Notes: generated from the sequence alone by a model not told the origin. A stretch of DNA of 36,708 bases from Clostridia bacterium (GCA_017543285.1 JAFYGK010000016.1:1-36708); one strand, 5' to 3'. Shown: positions 1-7,881, counted from the first letter of the stretch. Program-made: numbers and translations.

Positions 1-1262
1 GAAAGAATCAGGAACTGGTAGAGCGCCTTATCGCAGGCAACGGGGTTTACATCTGCGACGAGTGCGTCCACCTTTGCTATGCCCTCCTGGCCAATGAAAA
101 GGCTCATCCGCACAAGCAGCAAAAGGGCGCGAAAACGACAAGACGATCGGTTTCCACAAAGAATCTGCCCAGGCCCAAGGAAATAAAGGCCGTTCTCGAC
201 GAATATGTCATCGGGCAGGAGGAAGCGAAAAAAGCCCTTTCGGTTTCGGTTTACAACCACTACAAGCGGATATTTTTTGAAAAGTCCAACAAAACCGAGC
301 TGCAAAAGAGCAATATCCTGCTGCTCGGTCCCACCGGCGTTGGAAAAACCCTGCTTGCGCAGACTCTGGCAAAAACGCTCAATGTCCCCTTTGCCATAGC
401 CGATGCGACAACGCTTACCGAGGCTGGATATGTGGGCGAGGATGTTGAGAATATCCTGCTGCGCCTTATTCAGGCGGCGGACTATGATGTCGAAGCGGCG
501 GAAAAAGGAATAATATACATCGATGAGCTGGATAAAATAGCCAGAAAATCGGAGAATCCATCCATCACAAGGGATGTCAGCGGAGAAGGAGTCCAGCAGG
601 CGCTGCTGAAAATTCTTGAGGGAGTTTCGGCAAATGTTCCCCCTCACGGCGGAAGAAAGCACCCGCAGCAGGAGTTTATCCAGATAGATACCACTAACAT
701 CCTGTTCATATGCGGCGGCGCGTTCGACGGTCTTGAAAAGATAATCGAAAAGCGCATGGGAGCCTCCGCGATAGGATTCGGCGCGGACGTCAGATCAAAA
801 AAGGACATGGACTCGGTCGAGCTGCTCAAAGAGGTTGAGCCGAATGATCTTGTCCGATATGGGCTGATTCCGGAGCTGATCGGCAGAATACCTGCCATAA
901 CGACCCTTCACAGCCTCGACAGCGACGCGCTGGTCAGAGTACTGACCGAGCCGAAAAATGCCGTCCTGAAACAGTATATCCGGCTTTTTGAACTTGACGG
1001 AATAGAATTGTCGTTTACCGATGACGCGCTTACGAAAATTGCAGAGCTGACCCTTGCGCGCAAGACAGGCGCGAGAGGATTAAGGGGAGTCATGGAGAAG
1101 GTTCTGACTCCGCTTATGTTTGAGGCTCCGTCGGATAAAACCATCAAGAGCATTCTCATAGACAGGGAGAGTGTGGAGGACAGCTCAAGGGCAAAAATCA
1201 CCTACTACAGCGAAAACGAGAGAAAACCCGAAAGGCTGAAATTCGCCGGAGAAACGGCGTGA
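1..1262 (+). CDS. clpX: ATP-dependent protease ATP-binding subunit ClpX (5' partial)
   Basis: ClpX is the AAA+ unfoldase that recognises substrates and feeds them into the ClpP protease chamber in the cytoplasm. The gene begins before the window; the first full in-frame codon is at position 3, so the GTG at 432 is internal. Visible are the second CxxC half of the N-terminal zinc-binding domain (ICDEC), Walker A GPTGVGKT, the pore loop GYVGED, Walker B with IDELDK, the GGRKH loop, the IGF loop (AIGFGAD) that docks on ClpP, and the C-terminal ARGLR sensor-2 region. Only about the first 15-20 residues, including the first zinc CxxC, are missing. It stops with TGA and the following gene is on the other strand. 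Assignment is secure. Confidence 0.97.
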   Translation, partial: KNQELVERLIAGNGVYICDECVHLCYALLANEKAHPHKQQKGAKTTRRSVSTKNLPRPKEIKAVLDEYVIGQEEAKKALSVSVYNHYKRIFFEKSNKTELQKSNILLLGPTGVGKTLLAQTLAKTLNVPFAIADATTLTEAGYVGEDVENILLRLIQAADYDVEAAEKGIIYIDELDKIARKSENPSITRDVSGEGVQQALLKILEGVSANVPPHGGRKHPQQEFIQIDTTNILFICGGAFDGLEKIIEKRMGASAIGFGADVRSKKDMDSVELLKEVEPNDLVRYGLIPELIGRIPAITTLHSLDSDALVRVLTEPKNAVLKQYIRLFELDGIELSFTDDALTKIAELTLARKTGARGLRGVMEKVLTPLMFEAPSDKTIKSILIDRESVEDSSRAKITYYSENERKPERLKFAGETA

Positions 1263-1290
1263 TTCTTTCAAAAGAATTTGCAAAAATAAA

Positions 1291-1317
1291 AGCCCTTTAC
1301 GATCATCGTAAAGGGCT
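1291..1317 (-). terminator. Bidirectional-looking intrinsic terminator
   Basis: AGCCCTTTACGAT pairs with ATCGTAAAGGGCT around a very short loop. The T-rich run (TTTATTTTTG) is on the minus strand, so the element best terminates the minus-strand gene ending at 1351. It may also stop clpX read-through, but there is no T tract on the plus side. Confidence 0.7.
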
Positions 1318-1350
1318 TAAACTATATGCGGAGTTATTGCTGTATTGCTC

Positions 1351-1581
1351 TTATCCGGCGATTTCATTCCTTGTTATTGTCAATCTTTTGCTGATACGGG
1401 CTTTCGCGTCTTTTGACACCTGTTTTATGAATCTTCTTTTCTCTTTCTGACTACTGCGCCGCATAACCCGCAAGGCGTGCTCTTCACTGTTATCGACCGG
1501 AGGATCGGGCGGAGTTGCGTTTTTTATGATACAGTAGACAGCCCATATCAGTAAAAGCAGAAGGACAATCAGTAAAGACAT
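1351..1581 (-). CDS. Small membrane protein of unknown function
   Basis: A 76-residue protein that I do not recognise. It has one N-terminal membrane segment (about residues 2-20, LLIVLLLLLIWAVY), then an acidic Pro/Asp-rich stretch and a strongly basic, Arg/Lys-rich C-terminal half. This suggests a single-pass protein with a cytoplasmic basic tail. The ATG at 1581 is chosen because AAAGGCGG lies seven bases before it; an upstream GTG at 1599 falls next to the same Shine-Dalgarno and has none of its own. A near-consensus promoter lies just upstream and a terminator just downstream, so it is a single-gene transcription unit, which supports expression. Confidence 0.7.
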   Translation of the reverse strand: MSLLIVLLLLLIWAVYCIIKNATPPDPPVDNSEEHALRVMRRSSQKEKRRFIKQVSKDAKARISKRLTITRNEIAG

Positions 1582-1614
1582 ACAATCACCGCCTTTCACA
1601 GCTATTTTTACAAT

Positions 1615-1643
1615 ATTATACTATACCGTTTACAAATAGTCAA
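1615..1643 (-). promoter_or_regulatory. SigA-type promoter for the 76-residue membrane protein gene
   Basis: On the minus strand TTGACT, 17 bp, TATAAT. The -35 overlaps an imperfect inverted repeat (CAAGAAAAC at 1641-1649 and GTTTTCCTTG at 1654-1663) that could be an operator. Confidence 0.75.
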
Positions 1644-1698
1644 GAAAACCGCTGTTTTCCTTGAGGACTGGTATAACCGCATGCGGAGAAAAATATGA

Positions 1699-1727
1699 GG
1701 CAGCGTTGTTTTCATCGCTGCCTTTTT
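1699..1727 (+). terminator. Hairpin terminator
   Basis: GGCAGCG pairs with CGCTGCC around a 10-base loop, followed by TTTTT on the plus strand. On the minus strand it lies just after the 47-residue protein gene and is followed by a weaker TCATATTTTT run, so it may serve that gene. Confidence 0.6.
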
Positions 1728-1732
1728 GAAAA

Positions 1733-1876
1733 CTAACTGTTGTTGCGCAGGAACTTTATCAGCAGCCATAAGAGCCAAAGTCCGCAGGTACATATTGTCA
1801 GAATCACATCTACTATTAATCCGAAAGTACCCCTCTTTTTCTTTCTCGGCTGATACGGTTCAAATGTTATTTTCAT
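1733..1876 (-). CDS. 47-residue single-pass membrane protein
   Basis: A small open frame of unknown function. The protein starts MKITFEPYQPRKKKRG, continues with a hydrophobic segment (about residues 18-41, with CTCGLWLLWLLI) and ends KFLRNNS. A basic N-terminal patch before the membrane helix predicts the N-terminus inside. AAGG lies six bases before the ATG and a GGAGG further upstream. A consensus-like promoter (2004-2032) lies about 130 bases upstream and a hairpin follows the stop, so it has its own transcription unit. A 16-codon frame in the leader, starting ATGAAAAATTAC after AGGGG, overlaps its start and could be a leader peptide. Confidence 0.65.
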   Translation of the reverse strand: MKITFEPYQPRKKKRGTFGLIVDVILTICTCGLWLLWLLIKFLRNNS

Positions 1877-2003
1877 TGGTAATCCTTGCACCTCCGATGT
1901 AATTTTTCATAAAAGCCCCTGCAAATTACGCGAAGGAGACGAAATACAGGCCGACAAAGCATTTCCCCGTATGAAAACAACAGCTATGCCTGCTTATAGT
2001 ATT

Positions 2004-2032
2004 ATTATATCACGGCATACACATGAAAACAA
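2004..2032 (-). promoter_or_regulatory. SigA-type promoter upstream of the 47-residue gene
   Basis: Minus strand TTGTTT, 17 bp, TATAAT. The only plausible target is the small gene at 1733-1876, giving a leader of about 120 bases. Confidence 0.6.
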
Positions 2033-2083
2033 TACCAAATCCACGCTGAAAATGCGCGGATTCGCGGAGGCATATTTTCCGCG

Positions 2084-2125
2084 GAAAAAACAAAAGGCTT
2101 CCGGTAAACCATACCGGAAGCCTTT
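2084..2125 (-). terminator. Intrinsic terminator of the GGGtGRT operon
   Basis: A 14-bp perfect stem (AAAGGCTTCCGGTA paired with TACCGGAAGCCTTT) followed on the minus strand by TTTTGTTTTTT. It directly follows the stop at 2141. A 14-bp palindrome TTTTCCGCGGAAAA (2076-2089) overlaps its T tract. Confidence 0.85.
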
Positions 2126-2140
2126 GCGAATAATGCCTTA

Positions 2141-3151
2141 TTACTTATTCAGAGCTTCGGCTACAGCGACCGCGCATGCTACAGTCGCGCCGACCATGGG
2201 ATTGTTGCCCATGCCGATCAGGCCCATCATTTCAACGTGAGCCGGGACAGAGGAGGAACCTGCGAACTGAGCGTCGCCGTGCATTCTGCCCATAGAGTCG
2301 GTCAGACCGTAGGAAGCCGGACCTGCCGCCATGTTGTCGGGATGGAGAGTACGGCCTGTGCCGCCGCCGGAAGCGACGGAGAAATACTTCTTGCCGTTTT
2401 CGAGCGCCCACTTCTTGTAGGTGCCGGCGACAAGGTGCTGGAATCTTGTGGGGTTGGTGGAGTTTCCGGTGATGGAAACATCGACCTTCTCGTGCTTCAT
2501 GATGGCAACGCCTTCGAGGACGTCATTTGCGCCGTAGCACTTGACCTTGGCTCTTTCGCCGTCGGAATATGCCTTCTCGAATACGATGTTAAGCTCGCCT
2601 GTATAGAAATCATATTCAGTCTCCACAAATGTAAATCCGTTGATTCTGGAAATGATCTGTGCGGCGTCCTTGCCGAGACCGTTGAGAATAACTCTCAGCG
2701 GAGACTTGCGGACCTTGTTTGCGGTCCTTGCGATACCGATTGCACCTTCTGCGGCCGCGAAGGATTCGTGACCGGCCAGGAAGCAGAAGCAGTCTGTTTC
2801 TTCTCTGAGGAGCATCGCGCCAAGATTGCCGTGGCCGAGGCCGACGTTTCTCTGCTCTGCGACGGAACCGGGTACGCAGAAAGCCTGAAGACCGATGCCA
2901 ATGGCTTCGGCGGCGTCCGCAGCGGTTTTTACGCCCTTTTTGAGTGCGATTGCCATACCGAGCATGTAAGCCCAGACGGCGTTTTCAAAAGCGATAGGCT
3001 GAACGCCCTTAACGAGAGCGTCGGCATCTATGCCGTATGAAGCGACATATTCCTGCATCTCTTCAAGCGAGGAAAAACCATACTCGGCGAGACACTTTTC
3101 TATTTTGGCAATTCTTCTTTCCTTGCCTTCAAATTTGATTTCGTTAGCCAT
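2141..3151 (-). CDS. GGGtGRT family protein
   Basis: A 336-residue member of the GGGtGRT family, named for the motif visible here as SGGGTGRTLHPDN near residue 268. The family occurs in many anaerobes and its biochemical role is not established. It is typically found next to a NifU-like Fe-S scaffold gene, as here: the 3173-3865 gene is immediately upstream with 21 bases between them. The start ATG has AGGAGG eleven bases upstream. Other visible stretches are Gly-rich (VGLGHGNLGAMLL, FLAGHESFAAAEGAIGIA) with several conserved-looking His. No signal peptide or membrane segment is seen, so it is probably cytoplasmic. A link to Fe-S or metal handling is inferred from the partner gene only. Confidence 0.9.
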   Translation of the reverse strand: MANEIKFEGKERRIAKIEKCLAEYGFSSLEEMQEYVASYGIDADALVKGVQPIAFENAVWAYMLGMAIALKKGVKTAADAAEAIGIGLQAFCVPGSVAEQRNVGLGHGNLGAMLLREETDCFCFLAGHESFAAAEGAIGIARTANKVRKSPLRVILNGLGKDAAQIISRINGFTFVETEYDFYTGELNIVFEKAYSDGERAKVKCYGANDVLEGVAIMKHEKVDVSITGNSTNPTRFQHLVAGTYKKWALENGKKYFSVASGGGTGRTLHPDNMAAGPASYGLTDSMGRMHGDAQFAGSSSVPAHVEMMGLIGMGNNPMVGATVACAVAVAEALNK

Positions 3152-3172
3152 TTTCGTGCCCTCCTCCTATGA

Positions 3173-3865
3173 TTATTCTTCTCTCGGATCGATATACTTG
3201 GGAGCGTCTGCGAAGCGTCCGTAGGTACCGATGTTTTTCTTATAGGCTTCGGCGGGATCGACGCCGTGACGGATATCTTCGAGCATCTTGCCCAGCTTTA
3301 CGAACTGGTAGCCGATAACCTCGTCATCTTCATCGAGAGCTATCTTCAGGATATAACCCTCTGCCATTTCCATGTAGCGAACACCCTTGAGGTTGGTTGC
3401 GAACATGGTGCCGACCTGGGAACGAAGACCCTTGCCGAGATCCTCGAGAGAGGCGCCGACGGGGAGTCCGTCCTCAGAGAATGCCGTCTGGCTTCTGCCG
3501 TATGCCAGCTGCTTGAATATTTCGCGCATGGCAACGTTGATGGCGTCGCAGACAAGGTCGGTATTGAGGCCTTCCAGAAGGGTTTTGCCCATCAGGATTT
3601 CGGCTGCCATGGCTGCCGAGTGGGTCATTCCGGAGCATCCCAGAGTCTCGACGAGAGCCTCCTCGATAATACCGTTTTTAACATTTAGAGTCAGCTTGCA
3701 GCAGCCCTGCTGGGGAGCACACCAGCCGATACCGTGAGAAAGACCTGAAATATCAGAGATCTGATATGCCTTGACCCATTTGCCCTCTTCGGGGATAGGA
3801 GCGGGTCCGTGCTTGGGTCCCTTTGCGACCGTACACATTTTTTCCACTTCGTGGGAATAGTTCAT
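3173..3865 (-). CDS. NifU/IscU-like iron-sulfur cluster assembly scaffold protein
   Basis: A 230-residue protein with the NifU N-terminal fold signature: Cys-rich GWCAPQQGCCKLTL followed by LGCSGMTHSAAMAAEIL. These supply Cys at the places where IscU/NifU proteins hold a nascent cluster. It is longer than classic IscU (about 130 residues), with extra residues at both ends, as in the version paired with GGGtGRT proteins. The start is taken as the ATG at 3865, preceded by AAAGGAG; a longer frame to 3895 has no ribosome-binding site. It is the first gene of a two-gene operon driven by the promoter at 3992-4021. A scaffold or carrier role for the GGGtGRT protein is plausible but unproved. Confidence 0.85.
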   Translation of the reverse strand: MNYSHEVEKMCTVAKGPKHGPAPIPEEGKWVKAYQISDISGLSHGIGWCAPQQGCCKLTLNVKNGIIEEALVETLGCSGMTHSAAMAAEILMGKTLLEGLNTDLVCDAINVAMREIFKQLAYGRSQTAFSEDGLPVGASLEDLGKGLRSQVGTMFATNLKGVRYMEMAEGYILKIALDEDDEVIGYQFVKLGKMLEDIRHGVDPAEAYKKNIGTYGRFADAPKYIDPREE

Positions 3866-3991
3866 GATTTTTTTAACTCCTTTCAAAGAATCCACAGGAT
3901 CATTAACTATACTAATGAAAATAACGCGACTGTTTCAGCGCGACCGTAAAGAGACAGGCAAACACACGAACAGCCAGATTGTTACCTATAT

Positions 3992-4021
3992 ATTATAACG
4001 CATAATGAGCCTTATTAGCAA
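3992..4021 (-). promoter_or_regulatory. Promoter of the NifU-like/GGGtGRT operon
   Basis: Minus strand TTGCTA, 18 bp, TATAAT, about 125 bases before the start codon. Confidence 0.6.
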
Positions 4022-4256
4022 CACCTTTTGATCATTTTCTTCGGTAATTTGTCAAAAAATTATCAGATCGGTTTTCAGTCCGGAGCTTTGTTCCCGAAAA
4101 GAGTATGAAGTTTGTCCATGAGTATCTCCTTACGCGCTGATTTGGTTTAAACGACCGTTCACTCGGTCAACTGCGCGCACAAGCATTTTAAGCCCGGCCG
4201 ACAAGGGCAGATTTGCATAACAAAAGAGCCTTTTAACGCCGTGCTCAGGGCATAAG
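4022..4256. other. Gap with decayed coding traces
   Basis: No intact gene. On the minus strand an in-frame stretch near 4140-4200 reads LKMLVRAVDRVNGRLNQISA then stops. It is followed by AAGGAG and a 14-codon frame (4083-4121 region, MDKLHTLFGNKAPD). This looks like the end of one gene and the start of another after deletion, but it is too short to identify. Confidence 0.35.
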
Positions 4257-4282
4257 AAAAGCACCTCGTAAAAGGTGCTTTT
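4257..4282 (-). terminator. Bidirectional intrinsic terminator
   Basis: AAAAGCACCT pairs with AGGTGCTTTT around a 6-base loop. It lies just after the stop of the small minus-strand gene at 4307. Confidence 0.75.
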
Positions 4283-4306
4283 GTTGGTATTATTATAGGT
4301 TAAGGA

Positions 4307-4540
4307 TCAGTTGAAATGAATGTTAAGGTCAAACTCAGACTGAATATATACCTCGTTAAGATATATGCTGTTATGAACAGTTATTATTTTATCTCCGAGA
4401 GAATAATATTGTACGATTGAACCGTCTACATCCATTAACTGTTTACCTTTATGAAGATCTTTTATGTTTCTCTCTAATGCCAAGCATTGGTTCTCAAATA
4501 TTTCTTTATCGGAAACATTGCAGATGCTATACCTGAACAT
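4307..4540 (-). CDS. Small acidic protein, possible immunity protein of the adjacent toxin-tip frame
   Basis: A 77-residue soluble protein of unknown family with no membrane segment. It has a Cys/acidic N-terminal half (MFRYSICNVSDKEIFENQ) and a strand-rich C-terminal half (IVQYYSLGDKIITVHNSIYLNEV). The ATG at 4540 is chosen because GGAG lies seven bases upstream; an in-frame TTG at 4558 has none. It begins four bases after the stop of the toxin-tip-like frame and shares its unusually AT-rich composition. Small acidic genes directly after polymorphic-toxin tips are usually immunity genes, so that role is inferred from position, not from sequence similarity. Confidence 0.5.
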   Translation of the reverse strand: MFRYSICNVSDKEIFENQCLALERNIKDLHKGKQLMDVDGSIVQYYSLGDKIITVHNSIYLNEVYIQSEFDLNIHFN

Positions 4541-4544
4541 AAAA

Positions 4545-5114
4545 TCACTCCAATCCAAATTTCTTGTTCACGCTTTTTCTTGTCTTGGCCGATGATGAAT
4601 TGATATCTCTGTATATATCATCTCCTGAAAGACCTTTTTCTTTCTTGTGCTTAACAATATCATCAAACGAAAGAATAGGATCAGTTTTATTTAACAAATC
4701 CGCCTCTTCTTTATTTAGCATTAAGCTACGAGCATTTTTTCTAAAAGTGTTTCTCAATTCGAACGCTTGCTTTGCTTGATTTTCAAGAGACCTTGATGTG
4801 TCTATCATCATAGGTATTTGTTTGTCGTACGCAAGATACCAAGACCTGATAACACGATTATTGAACAGTTCATTAATTCTTTTTGCATCCTCATACGACA
4901 GCAAAGATAACTCTCGAAGTAAACTACCCCTTGGATTATAACATATTCGATTAAATTCCTCAATGGTTTTAGGCATATTTGCGTCGGAAAGAACTGATTT
5001 AGCCTTATTGAATATGTTCCTGTCTGCCCACACGGCTTTCTGCGCCGTGCTCCTGCCGAACCCAGCGCCGCCGGCCGCAAAAATCACTCTGTTTTGCCCG
5101 TATTTGGCAAAAAA
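4545..5114 (-). pseudogene. Orphan toxin-tip-like frame fused to a P-loop relic, probably 5'-truncated
   Basis: The frame is open from after the TGA at 5115-5117 to 4545. The only candidate start is a GTG at 5087 with no ribosome-binding site. Its first 30 or so residues are GC-rich and read KYGQNRVIFAAGGAG then FGRSTAQKAV. This resembles a zeta-toxin or other P-loop Walker A (GxxGxGKST) with Arg in place of the Lys. The remaining 155 residues are AT-rich and hydrophilic, ending with SFDDIVKHKKEKGLSGDDIY and a basic tail, which is the look of a C-terminal toxin tip on a large polymorphic toxin. No domain name can be given. A displaced tip cassette with remains of its carrier fits best; an intact short gene is possible but lacks a start signal. 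Confidence 0.45.
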
Positions 5115-5137
5115 TCATAAAAAACTGTGCTTTGCTA

Positions 5138-5167
5138 TTGATTTTACGTTGCTTGATATATTATAAT
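5138..5167 (+). promoter_or_regulatory. Promoter of the zinc-ribbon membrane protein gene
   Basis: TTGATT, 18 bp, TATAAT, about 85 bases before the ATG at 5252. Confidence 0.65.
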
Positions 5168-5251
5168 AAATATAAATATAATCAAATCATGCCCTTGATG
5201 CTTAAAATGAACCGGCAATTCCGGTGCAAAATGAAGCGGAGGTTTTATTTT

Positions 5252-6352
5252 ATGGCGAACAATGTATGCAAAAAGTGCGGCAGTATCATAGAGGGAAACC
5301 CGAAATTCTGCAGTCAGTGCGGAGCGATGATTTCCCAGCCGCAGGAACAGAGCAGCTTTTGCCCCAACTGCAAGGCAGCCATCCAGCCCGGAAAAAGCTA
5401 TTGCTCCAACTGCGGCACCATCCTTTACGCAAATGTTTCCCACGCGCCTGCCGCGCAGGGCGCAAAGCCGCAGGATGAAAAAAAGCAGAAGACAGATTCC
5501 ATTGAGTCGCTGACCGACACGGATATAAATCTTCACACCGCTAAAACTGCAGCAGCGGCAGCCGCTGCAGGCGGGGCGCCTCAGACTCAGCCAAGCCGCC
5601 GGACCCAGCCGAAACCCGCGCAGCCGCAGCAGAGCTATTCTCAGAATGCTGCCGCACGCCAGAACGGCTATAAGCCGGCGTACAACAGCTTCAGACCGAC
5701 CGTCAGCGACGCAGGTGACGTTCCGTCCTTTTCTATTGACGGCAAGCTTCCGACGGCGGCATATTCAGAAGAGAAGGCCAATGCCGCTGCCTCTGACTAC
5801 CGTTATCAGAGCGGCTCGAAATCTTCATACAGTCCGTACAGACAAACCCCGCGGCCCGCAGCCGCCAAGCCCGCAGAAGCAAAGCCTTACTCTGCGTCGC
5901 CCGTTTCTTCTGCAGCGGCAGCCTCAGTATATGCAAAAGCCGTATCCACAGAGCAGACGCAGAAGTTTGAGATCAACAAAAATAATATGAACAATAATAA
6001 TCAGCAGACCGCAAAGAATCTCTACGTCGATGAGTACGATGAAGATTACATAGAAGACGACCGCCCGGAAAAGGGCAGCAGATACGCTCCTGTTTCCACA
6101 TGGGGATTTATCGGAATAATGCTCCTTTCGGTTATTCCTGTCATCGGATGGATTTTCGTCATCGTCTGGGCATGCGGAGGCTGCCGCAAGATCAATAAGC
6201 GCAACTACGCCAGAGCGGCGCTTATCATGACTCTCATCAGCATCATCGTAACATGCGCCTGCGGATATCTGCTTTACAGATTTTACGGCGAAACATTTGA
6301 TTCGATAGTAAATATCCTTAAGCTTTTTTCGACGCTGAAAATCAAGCCGTAA
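5252..6352 (+). CDS. Double zinc-ribbon protein with low-complexity linker and C-terminal membrane helices
   Basis: A 366-residue protein. Residues 1-60 hold two zinc ribbons (CKKCG with CSQCG; CPNCK with CSNCG). Residues of about 80-280 are an Ala/Pro/Gln/Ser-rich disordered linker, then comes an Asn-rich and acidic stretch (DEYDEDYIEDDRP). The last 60 or so residues contain two membrane segments (WGFIGIMLLSVIPVIGWIFVIVW; then ALIMTLISIIVTCACGYLLY) separated by a Cys/basic turn. The ATG at 5252 is chosen because GGAGG lies nine bases upstream; a longer frame begins inside the promoter. The layout resembles a cytoplasmic zinc-ribbon sensor or adaptor anchored to the membrane. Zinc-ribbon membrane proteins recur at 30.8-35.4 kb in this window. 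Function unknown. Confidence 0.8.
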   Translation: MANNVCKKCGSIIEGNPKFCSQCGAMISQPQEQSSFCPNCKAAIQPGKSYCSNCGTILYANVSHAPAAQGAKPQDEKKQKTDSIESLTDTDINLHTAKTAAAAAAAGGAPQTQPSRRTQPKPAQPQQSYSQNAAARQNGYKPAYNSFRPTVSDAGDVPSFSIDGKLPTAAYSEEKANAAASDYRYQSGSKSSYSPYRQTPRPAAAKPAEAKPYSASPVSSAAAASVYAKAVSTEQTQKFEINKNNMNNNNQQTAKNLYVDEYDEDYIEDDRPEKGSRYAPVSTWGFIGIMLLSVIPVIGWIFVIVWACGGCRKINKRNYARAALIMTLISIIVTCACGYLLYRFYGETFDSIVNILKLFSTLKIKP

Positions 6353-6395
6353 TTGCCGCGGCGGGTTTCCATCAAGGCGCCTGACATAAGCTGAA

Positions 6396-6426
6396 AGCAT
6401 GCCCTGAAAAGGGGTATGCTTTTTTG
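6396..6426 (+). terminator. Intrinsic terminator
   Basis: AGCATGCCC pairs with GGGGTATGCT (one G-T pair and a bulge), followed by TTTTTTG, after the zinc-ribbon gene. Confidence 0.8.
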
Positions 6427-6492
6427 TTTCAACAAACATAAACATGAATACTGCAAATTTTTGCATGTTTTTACAAAATTATGCCGCCGCAC

Positions 6493-6521
6493 TTGACTAA
6501 ACTGCCAAAATATAAGATAAT
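6493..6521 (+). promoter_or_regulatory. Promoter of the DUF1015 gene
   Basis: TTGACT, 17 bp, GATAAT, about 70 bases before the TTG start. Confidence 0.7.
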
Positions 6522-6588
6522 ATATTGGTATGCTGAACAGTAATCCGGCTCATGCTATCTGAGCTTTTTTATTTGGGGGAGTTTAAAA

Positions 6589-7881
6589 TTGGCCGAAATC
6601 AAAGCATTTAAAGCACTCAGGTTTAACGAGGAAAAAGCAGGAGATATAAAGAAACTCGTTTGCCCGCCATACGACATTATCAGCGAAAAGAAGCGCCTTG
6701 CCTATCTCAGGGAAAATGACCACAACGTCATCAGGCTTGAGCTTCCGAGGGAAGGCGAAAATCACTATGAAGCCGCGAAGCAGGTCCTTGTCCAATGGCT
6801 TGACGAAGGAATCCTCAAAAGGGACGATAAGCCGTCGCTTTATATTTACGAGGAAGAGTTTACCGCATACGGACAGACATATAAGGTAAGAGGCTTCGTG
6901 TGCCTTGTAAAGATATCGCCCTTTGAGGAAGGTGTTGTCCTGCCTCATGAATTCACGCTGTCCAAGGCGAAGGCCGACAGATTTGAGCTTATGAAGAGCA
7001 CCTACTGCAACTTCAGCCAGATCTATTCGCTCTATGTAGATGACAAAAACACAGCCGACAAGATAAACAGAATCGCGAGAAGAAAGCCGGAAATAGAATT
7101 TGCGGACGACGAGGGCATTATCCAGCGCCTGTGGACCGTTTCCGACGAGGAGACGATAAAATCAATTACCGACGATTTTACCGACAGAAAGCTGTTCATC
7201 GCAGACGGTCATCACAGATACGAAACGGCCCTCAATTTCAGAAACTATCTGAGAGAAAAGGGCGAAGCGGTTGAAGGAGACGACTGCGACTATGTTATGA
7301 TGATGCTGGTCGATATGCAGAATCCCGGCCTTGTCGTTTTTCCGACCCACCGCATAGTCAGAGATGTTGAGAATTTTGACTCACAGAGACTTATAGAGGA
7401 TTGCAAAGAATACTTCAACGTATATCATTTCAATTCTCTTGACAACATGTCCGATGAGCTGGAGCAGAGGTATGAAGCCAACAAAAAGGCCTTTGGCTTC
7501 TATGACGGAAAGGGCGGCTGGACCCTGCTGAGGCTGCGCGACAAACAGGTTATGTCAAAAATACTGCCCGATCTTTCAAAGGCTTCTCAGAATCTGGACG
7601 TTTCGGTGCTTCATTCGCTTATTCTGGAAAGACTTCTGGGCATCGACAAGGAAAACATGGCCAACCAGAAGAATCTTGCTTATGTAAAGAATATGCATGA
7701 CGCCATCGAAATGGTGGACAGGGGAGAAGCTCAGTGTGCTTTTATCCTTAATCCCACACATGTTTCCCAGATACATGACGTTGCAGTGGCAAACGAAAAA
7801 ATGCCGCAGAAATCGACATATTTTTACCCGAAAGTCATAACCGGTCTTGTTATGAACCAGATACGCGACGTAAGAGAATAA
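6589..7881 (+). CDS. DUF1015 family protein
   Basis: A 430-residue protein of the DUF1015 family. Signatures seen are the N-terminal KLVCPPYDIIS, LPHEFTLSKAKADR, and the hallmark FIADGHHRYETALNF. The molecular function is not established; the conserved His-His-Arg pattern suggests a phosphate- or metal-binding active site. The start is a TTG at 6589, seven bases after GGGGGAG; no ATG start with a ribosome-binding site exists. It has its own promoter and is followed by a hairpin without a T tract before uvrA. In other genomes the family often lies near serine-biosynthesis genes; none are present here. Confidence 0.88.
   Translation: MAEIKAFKALRFNEEKAGDIKKLVCPPYDIISEKKRLAYLRENDHNVIRLELPREGENHYEAAKQVLVQWLDEGILKRDDKPSLYIYEEEFTAYGQTYKVRGFVCLVKISPFEEGVVLPHEFTLSKAKADRFELMKSTYCNFSQIYSLYVDDKNTADKINRIARRKPEIEFADDEGIIQRLWTVSDEETIKSITDDFTDRKLFIADGHHRYETALNFRNYLREKGEAVEGDDCDYVMMMLVDMQNPGLVVFPTHRIVRDVENFDSQRLIEDCKEYFNVYHFNSLDNMSDELEQRYEANKKAFGFYDGKGGWTLLRLRDKQVMSKILPDLSKASQNLDVSVLHSLILERLLGIDKENMANQKNLAYVKNMHDAIEMVDRGEAQCAFILNPTHVSQIHDVAVANEKMPQKSTYFYPKVITGLVMNQIRDVRE

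Noticed and set aside
1608..1793. 61-codon minus-strand frame
   Set aside because: It runs through a terminator hairpin and a promoter and overlaps the better-supported 47-residue gene in another frame.
2237..3040. Long plus-strand open frame (267 codons) opposite the GGGtGRT gene
   Set aside because: It is a codon-composition shadow of the well-supported minus-strand gene; it has no ribosome-binding site and no recognisable protein features.
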